Positions 6,233-9,561 of a stretch of 9,561 bases of DNA are shown here, in pieces. The notes beneath the pieces were generated by a model. It did not search any database. It saw only the letters and a list, made by a program, of their open reading frames with translations, and was not told the origin of the DNA. Numbering within the stretch: the first letter of the stretch is position 1; each line of letters begins with the position of its first letter. This DNA comes from an uncultured Oscillospiraceae bacterium (GTDB taxonomy: Bacteria > Bacillota_A > Clostridia > Oscillospirales > Oscillospiraceae), in contig CANRMG010000062.1 of the NCBI GenBank assembly GCA_947631675.1, positions 1 to 9,561 on the forward strand, written 5' to 3'. The translations under genes and the position numbers were made by a program.

Positions 6233-8683
6233 GTGAATATATTCCGCAAGATCAAAGAAACATTCGGCCGGCTGCGGGCCTGGCACAACAGCCGCAAGAT
6301 GCGCCGCGTCCGCCGGGCCGCGGGGACGGTGGTGGATACCGCCGCCGCCGGGACCGGCTTCGTGGTGCGCACGACCGTGAAGATCGTGCTGACGGCGCTG
6401 CTGGTGTTCATCACCACGGGCCTGCTGCTGGCCTGCATCTTTGCCATATACGTGAAGACCTGCCTGTCCGAGAGCCTGGACCTGACGCCCGATGAGATGG
6501 CGTCGAATGTGTCCAGCCGCATCCTGGTGGAGACGAGCCCCGGCAGCAACCAGTGGGAGGAGCTGGCTACCCTCTACTACACGGAGAACCGTCTGTGGGT
6601 GGACTATGACCAGATCCCCCTGGACATGGAGCACGCCGCCGTGGCCATCGAGGACCAGCGGTTCTACACCCACAAGGGCGTGGACTGGTGGCGTACCCTG
6701 GGCGCCTTCGGCAATATGTTCCTGAGCATGCAGGACACCTTCGGCGGCTCCACCATCACCCAGCAGCTCATCAAAAACCTCACGGGCAAAAAGGAGGTCA
6801 CCGTCCAGCGAAAACTGCTGGAGATGTTCCAGGCCCTGGAGTTTGAGAAGAAGTATACAAAAGAAGAGATCATGGCCTGGTATCTGAACGAGATCTACCT
6901 GAGCGAGGGCTGCTACGGCGTGGGCGCCGCGGCCCGGGAGTATTTCGGCAAGGAGGTATGGCAGCTGGATCTGGCCGAATGCGCCGATCTGGTGGGCATC
7001 ACCAACAACCCCTCCCTCTACGACCCCTATATCGGGCCCAAGAGCAAGGCCCGCAACAAGGAGCGCCAGGAGACCATTCTCTTCGAGATGTACGATCAGG
7101 GCTATATCACCTATGACGAGTACATCGCCGCCAAGAATGAGACCCTGGTATTCAAGCGGGCCGAGGGCGAGGAGCGGGAATTCACGCCCAACTCCTACTA
7201 TGTGGACTCCCTGATCTGGGAGCTGAGTAAGGACCTGGCCGAGGAAAAGGGCATCACCGAGGACCGGGCCATGTTCCTCATCCATAACCGGGGCTACGAC
7301 ATCTATTGCTGCATGGATCAGCGCATCCAGGGCATCATCGACGACATCTACCAGAACACCGGGAACCTTCCCACCCCCTGGCGCAACCTGACCGGCCAGA
7401 AGCTCAGCTCCGCCATCGTGGTCATGAACCCCCAGGATGGCTCTATCCTGGGCCTGGCGGGCGACACCGGCGTGAAGGAAGGCAGCTTCACGGAAAACTA
7501 CGCCACCGAATACCGGCGGCCCCCCGGGTCCTCCTTCAAGCCCGTGGCCGTGTACGGCCCGGCCTTTGACCTGGGGCTCATCACCCAGTCCACCCCGGTC
7601 AACGACTCGCCCAATATCGTCCTGTCCAACAGCCCCAACTGGTACCCCCACAACGACGGCGGCGGCTACCGGGGCTGGACCACCATCCGCCAGGGCATCA
7701 TCTCCTCCCTGAACACCGTGGCGGCTCAGACGCTGAACCGGCTGGGCCTGCAGGCCTCCTGGGAGTACCTGACCAACCGCTTCGGCTTTACCGGCATCGT
7801 CCGGGATTACTGGGACGAGGATCAGCAGCGCACATTCACCGACTACGCCTACGCGCCCCTGGCCCTGGGACAGCTGTCCTACGGCATCACGCCCCTGGAG
7901 ATGGCCCAGGCGTACACCGCCTTCGCCAACGACGGCATCATGACCTACGGCCGGACCTACTCCTACGTGTGGGACAGCGACGGGAACGTGGTGCTGGAGA
8001 ACCCGCCCGACCGGCACGTGGCCGTGAAGGAGAACACCGCCTGGAACATCGCCAACGTCCTGCAGGGCGCGGTGGAGTACGGTACTGGTACGGAGGCCCG
8101 CATCAGCGGCCAGGCCGTGGCCGGCAAGACGGGCACCACCAGCAATAAGTACGACCGTTACTTCACCGGCTTCACCCGCTACTACGTGGCGGCCTGCTGG
8201 ACCGGCTACCGGTATAACGCCGTCATGGACTTCTACGGCAACCCGGCTGCCCAGATCTGGCAGAAGGTCATGCGGCGGGTCCACGAGGGCCTGGGCTACT
8301 GGGCCTTCCCCACGCCCACCATCGGCGCGGCGGTGAACGCCTTCGGCAGCGGCTCCAACAGCCCCAGTCCCGGCGCTACGCCCACCGGCGAGGCGCCGCC
8401 CTCGCCCGGCACCGCCACCGACGCCCCGCCGCCCACCAGCGATCCCGGCGTCACGGACCCGCCGGTCTACACTGAACCGCCGGGGGACATCACCCCGCCG
8501 CCGGCCACGGATGTGCCGGTGTATACGGACCCGCCGGTGTATACGGACCCGCCGGTCTACACCGAACCGCCGGTGTATACGGACCCGCCGGTCTATACCG
8601 ACCCGCCTGCGCCGCCGCCTGTGGAGGCCACGCCCTCGCCCACGCCGGGCCAGGGTCAGGACGCCCCGCCGGTCCCCGGCTGA
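6233..8683 (+). CDS. Class A penicillin-binding protein, GT51 plus transpeptidase
   Basis: Bifunctional peptidoglycan synthase of 816 residues: polymerises lipid II and cross-links stem peptides outside the membrane. Seen: a basic cytoplasmic N terminus (1-48); one membrane anchor (about 51-74). The GT51 domain has IEDQRFYTHKG (catalytic Glu140), GGSTITQQLIKN and RKLLEMFQALEFEKKYTKEEI (second Glu, 197). The transpeptidase domain has SSFK (nucleophile Ser433, Lys436), SLN (492-494) and KTGTT (632-636). The C-terminal tail (about 700-816) is Pro/Thr-rich and includes five PPVYT(D/E) repeats. All catalytic motifs are intact. The GTG start at 6233 follows GGAGGAG by five bases, and no in-frame ATG upstream has a site. 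Family length is about 700-900. Likely a PBP1A/PonA-type enzyme; I leave the symbol blank. Monocistronic, with its own promoter. Confidence 0.96.
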   Translation: MNIFRKIKETFGRLRAWHNSRKMRRVRRAAGTVVDTAAAGTGFVVRTTVKIVLTALLVFITTGLLLACIFAIYVKTCLSESLDLTPDEMASNVSSRILVETSPGSNQWEELATLYYTENRLWVDYDQIPLDMEHAAVAIEDQRFYTHKGVDWWRTLGAFGNMFLSMQDTFGGSTITQQLIKNLTGKKEVTVQRKLLEMFQALEFEKKYTKEEIMAWYLNEIYLSEGCYGVGAAAREYFGKEVWQLDLAECADLVGITNNPSLYDPYIGPKSKARNKERQETILFEMYDQGYITYDEYIAAKNETLVFKRAEGEEREFTPNSYYVDSLIWELSKDLAEEKGITEDRAMFLIHNRGYDIYCCMDQRIQGIIDDIYQNTGNLPTPWRNLTGQKLSSAIVVMNPQDGSILGLAGDTGVKEGSFTENYATEYRRPPGSSFKPVAVYGPAFDLGLITQSTPVNDSPNIVLSNSPNWYPHNDGGGYRGWTTIRQGIISSLNTVAAQTLNRLGLQASWEYLTNRFGFTGIVRDYWDEDQQRTFTDYAYAPLALGQLSYGITPLEMAQAYTAFANDGIMTYGRTYSYVWDSDGNVVLENPPDRHVAVKENTAWNIANVLQGAVEYGTGTEARISGQAVAGKTGTTSNKYDRYFTGFTRYYVAACWTGYRYNAVMDFYGNPAAQIWQKVMRRVHEGLGYWAFPTPTIGAAVNAFGSGSNSPSPGATPTGEAPPSPGTATDAPPPTSDPGVTDPPVYTEPPGDITPPPATDVPVYTDPPVYTDPPVYTEPPVYTDPPVYTDPPAPPPVEATPSPTPGQGQDAPPVPG
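8513..8602 (+). repeat. Five tandem 18-base repeats in the PBP tail
   Basis: Five consecutive 18-base units, each encoding (V/P)PVYT(D/E); codons vary (gtg/gtc, tat/tac, acg/acc), so the peptide is more conserved than the DNA. A related unit, DPPVYTE, occurs just before, at about 8455-8475. They extend a Pro-rich extracellular linker. Confidence 0.9.
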
Positions 8684-8711
8684 GCGGATCGAGAGATACA
8701 GACAGCAAACG

Positions 8712-8753
8712 CCCGCTTTTTCCCGCCCTGTTTTTTGGGCGGGAGAGAGCGGG
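8712..8753 (+). terminator. Long hairpin after the PBP gene, possible terminator
   Basis: Arms 8712-8728 and 8737-8753 pair over 17 positions (15 Watson-Crick, two G-U), with loop TGTTTTTT. It begins 29 bases after the PBP stop. No U-tract follows on either strand, so it may be a terminator lacking the tail, or a 3'-end stabilising structure. Confidence 0.5.
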
Positions 8754-8823
8754 TATCGTCTTCTCCCGCGGCGCCCGGCCCGGGCAGCGGTTGAAAAATC
8801 GCCCATATCTTTACAATTTGACG

Positions 8824-8852
8824 TTGACAATGAAGAAACAATATGTTACAAT
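8824..8852 (+). promoter_or_regulatory. Consensus promoter of the 96-residue gene and SH3b gene
   Basis: TTGACA (8824-8829), 17-base spacer, TACAAT (8847-8852); start near 8859, 25 bases before ATG 8884. It lies in an AT-rich stretch contrasting with the GC-rich genes. Confidence 0.9.
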
Positions 8853-8883
8853 TCAGTAACAATCACTGATGGGAGGCATGACC

Positions 8884-9174
8884 ATGGCTGAAAAGACCGC
8901 GGCCCTGCAGTACAAAGGGCATCCCCTGCGCCGGAAGGATAACCTGATCTATTTTGGCAGCATGGCGGACAAATATATCATCATGCTCCAGATCCTGGAC
9001 ACCAAGAAGATCAAAGACCTGGACGTGGCCACAAAGGTATCCGTGCAGCTGCAGCTGACCGACCCCGACCTGAAGAGCCGGGACCGGGTGGTGAAGAAGA
9101 GCGAGAAGGAGAGCCTTTACGCGGCCATGGACGTGGCCAGCGTGTGGCTGGACCGGGCGCTCACCACGCGGTGA
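8884..9174 (+). CDS. Conserved-looking small protein of unknown function
   Basis: Predicted soluble protein of 96 residues, MAEKTAALQYKGHPLRRKDN..., with a beta-rich first half ('NLIYFGSMADKYIIMLQIL', then 'VSVQLQL') and a basic helical second half ('DRVVKKSEKESLYAAMDVASVWL'). No signal peptide, membrane segment or motif I recognise. I chose ATG 8884 because GGGAGG stands seven bases before it; ATG 8878 would be one base from that site. A strong promoter precedes it and the SH3b gene starts one base after its stop codon, so the two are surely co-transcribed and probably translationally coupled. The family name is unknown to me. Confidence 0.8.
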   Translation: MAEKTAALQYKGHPLRRKDNLIYFGSMADKYIIMLQILDTKKIKDLDVATKVSVQLQLTDPDLKSRDRVVKKSEKESLYAAMDVASVWLDRALTTR

Positions 9175-9175
9175 C

Positions 9176-9561
9176 ATGAGAGGACCGAGCAGAGGGGCGC
9201 TGCTGCGCCTGGCGGTGGTCGCGGGCATCCTTCTGTGCCTTACGGCGGCCATGGGCGCCACAGCGGCCTATGCCGACAGCGAGGGCGTGGGGACCGTGAC
9301 GGCCTCGGCGCTGAATATGCGCTCCCAGCCCTCCACCACCAGCGCGGTGGTCACCTGCCTGCCCCGGGGCACGGTGGTGGCCATCACCGGCTCCACCGAC
9401 GGCTGGTATCAGGTGGGCTATAAGGGACAGACCGGCTATATGAGCAGGGACTATGTGTCCGCAGCTCTGAGCGGCACCGGCGATTTCGGCACCGGCACGG
9501 TGACGGGCACCTATGTGAACGTGCGCTCCGGCCCCACCACGGCCTATGAGGCCATCGGCCA
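9176..9561 (+). CDS. Secreted SH3b-domain protein, partial (3' end off window)
   Basis: The first 128 residues are visible. A signal peptide (basic MRGPSRGALLRL, hydrophobic core to about residue 25, likely cleavage after AYA at 33) is followed by a bacterial SH3b domain (about 38-97). That domain has the patterns ALNMRSQPSTTSAVV, LPRGTVVAI, GWYQVGYKGQTGYM and RDYV. After a Gly/Thr linker a second SH3b domain starts (about 106 on: TYVNVRSGPTTAYEAIG). SH3b modules bind cell-wall peptides and often precede an NlpC/P60, amidase or glucosaminidase domain; what follows here is outside the window, so hydrolase activity is only an expectation. ATG 9176 lies one base after the upstream stop codon and has no clear Shine-Dalgarno site, which points to translational coupling. 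Confidence 0.85.
   Translation, partial: MRGPSRGALLRLAVVAGILLCLTAAMGATAAYADSEGVGTVTASALNMRSQPSTTSAVVTCLPRGTVVAITGSTDGWYQVGYKGQTGYMSRDYVSAALSGTGDFGTGTVTGTYVNVRSGPTTAYEAIG

Noticed and set aside
8513..8602. The regular 18-base repeats considered as a CRISPR-like or mobile repeat.
   Set aside because: They are contiguous, in frame, have no spacers and encode a regular Pro-rich peptide.
6170..8830. An 886-codon open frame antisense to the PBP gene.
   Set aside because: It mirrors the PBP codons with GC-rich third positions, giving a Gly/Val/His/Arg-rich protein without domains; the PBP frame has all catalytic motifs.

Overview
The window looks like chromosome from a GC-rich, low-GC-branch Firmicute (Clostridia; most likely an Oscillospiraceae/Flavonifractor-like gut bacterium). 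The basis is strongly GC-biased third codon positions, Firmicutes-type strong Shine-Dalgarno sites, near-consensus sigma-A promoters in AT-rich islands, and Firmicutes families such as DUF1292, DUF1294 and a long AlaX. The genus is inference. I see no transposase, integrase, CRISPR array, tRNA or rRNA.

Left part (1-2465). On the minus strand a DUF1294 membrane protein (956-1237) is followed by psuG, pseudouridine-5'-phosphate glycosidase, cut by the left edge. Divergent from them on the plus strand is a long AlaX-type alanyl-tRNA editing protein (1276-2418). The two directions share a 40-base promoter region whose palindromic GTATAC can act as the -10 element both ways; the minus transcript would begin at or next to its ATG (leaderless). 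A strong bidirectional terminator (2431-2463) closes AlaX and, from the other side, the next gene.

Middle part (2496-6023), all minus strand, read right to left: a 59-residue membrane protein, a DUF1292 protein with its own consensus promoter inside the preceding small gene, a 6S RNA gene (about 5331-5513), a terminator, a GPH/MFS-type transporter, a terminator, and a lipoprotein with an internally duplicated domain driven by a perfect TTGACA-17-TATACT promoter. The transporter lies 20 bases after the 6S terminator and has no visible promoter of its own, so it may depend on readthrough from the DUF1292-6S unit.

Right part (6118-9561), plus strand: a class A penicillin-binding protein (glycosyltransferase 51 plus transpeptidase) with a long proline-rich extracellular tail containing five PPVYT(D/E) repeats. 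It is followed by a 17-bp hairpin, then a consensus promoter, a 96-residue conserved-looking protein of unknown function, and, one base after it, a secreted SH3b-domain protein that runs off the right edge. The last three proteins put much of this segment in cell-envelope biology.

Most of the window is ordinary housekeeping or accessory chromosome. The parts that deserve a second look are the regulatory layouts: the shared -10/leaderless promoter, the 6S RNA lodged between DUF1292 and a transporter, and the sequestered Shine-Dalgarno site of the small membrane protein. I do not see a convincing new defence, mobile or biosynthetic system.
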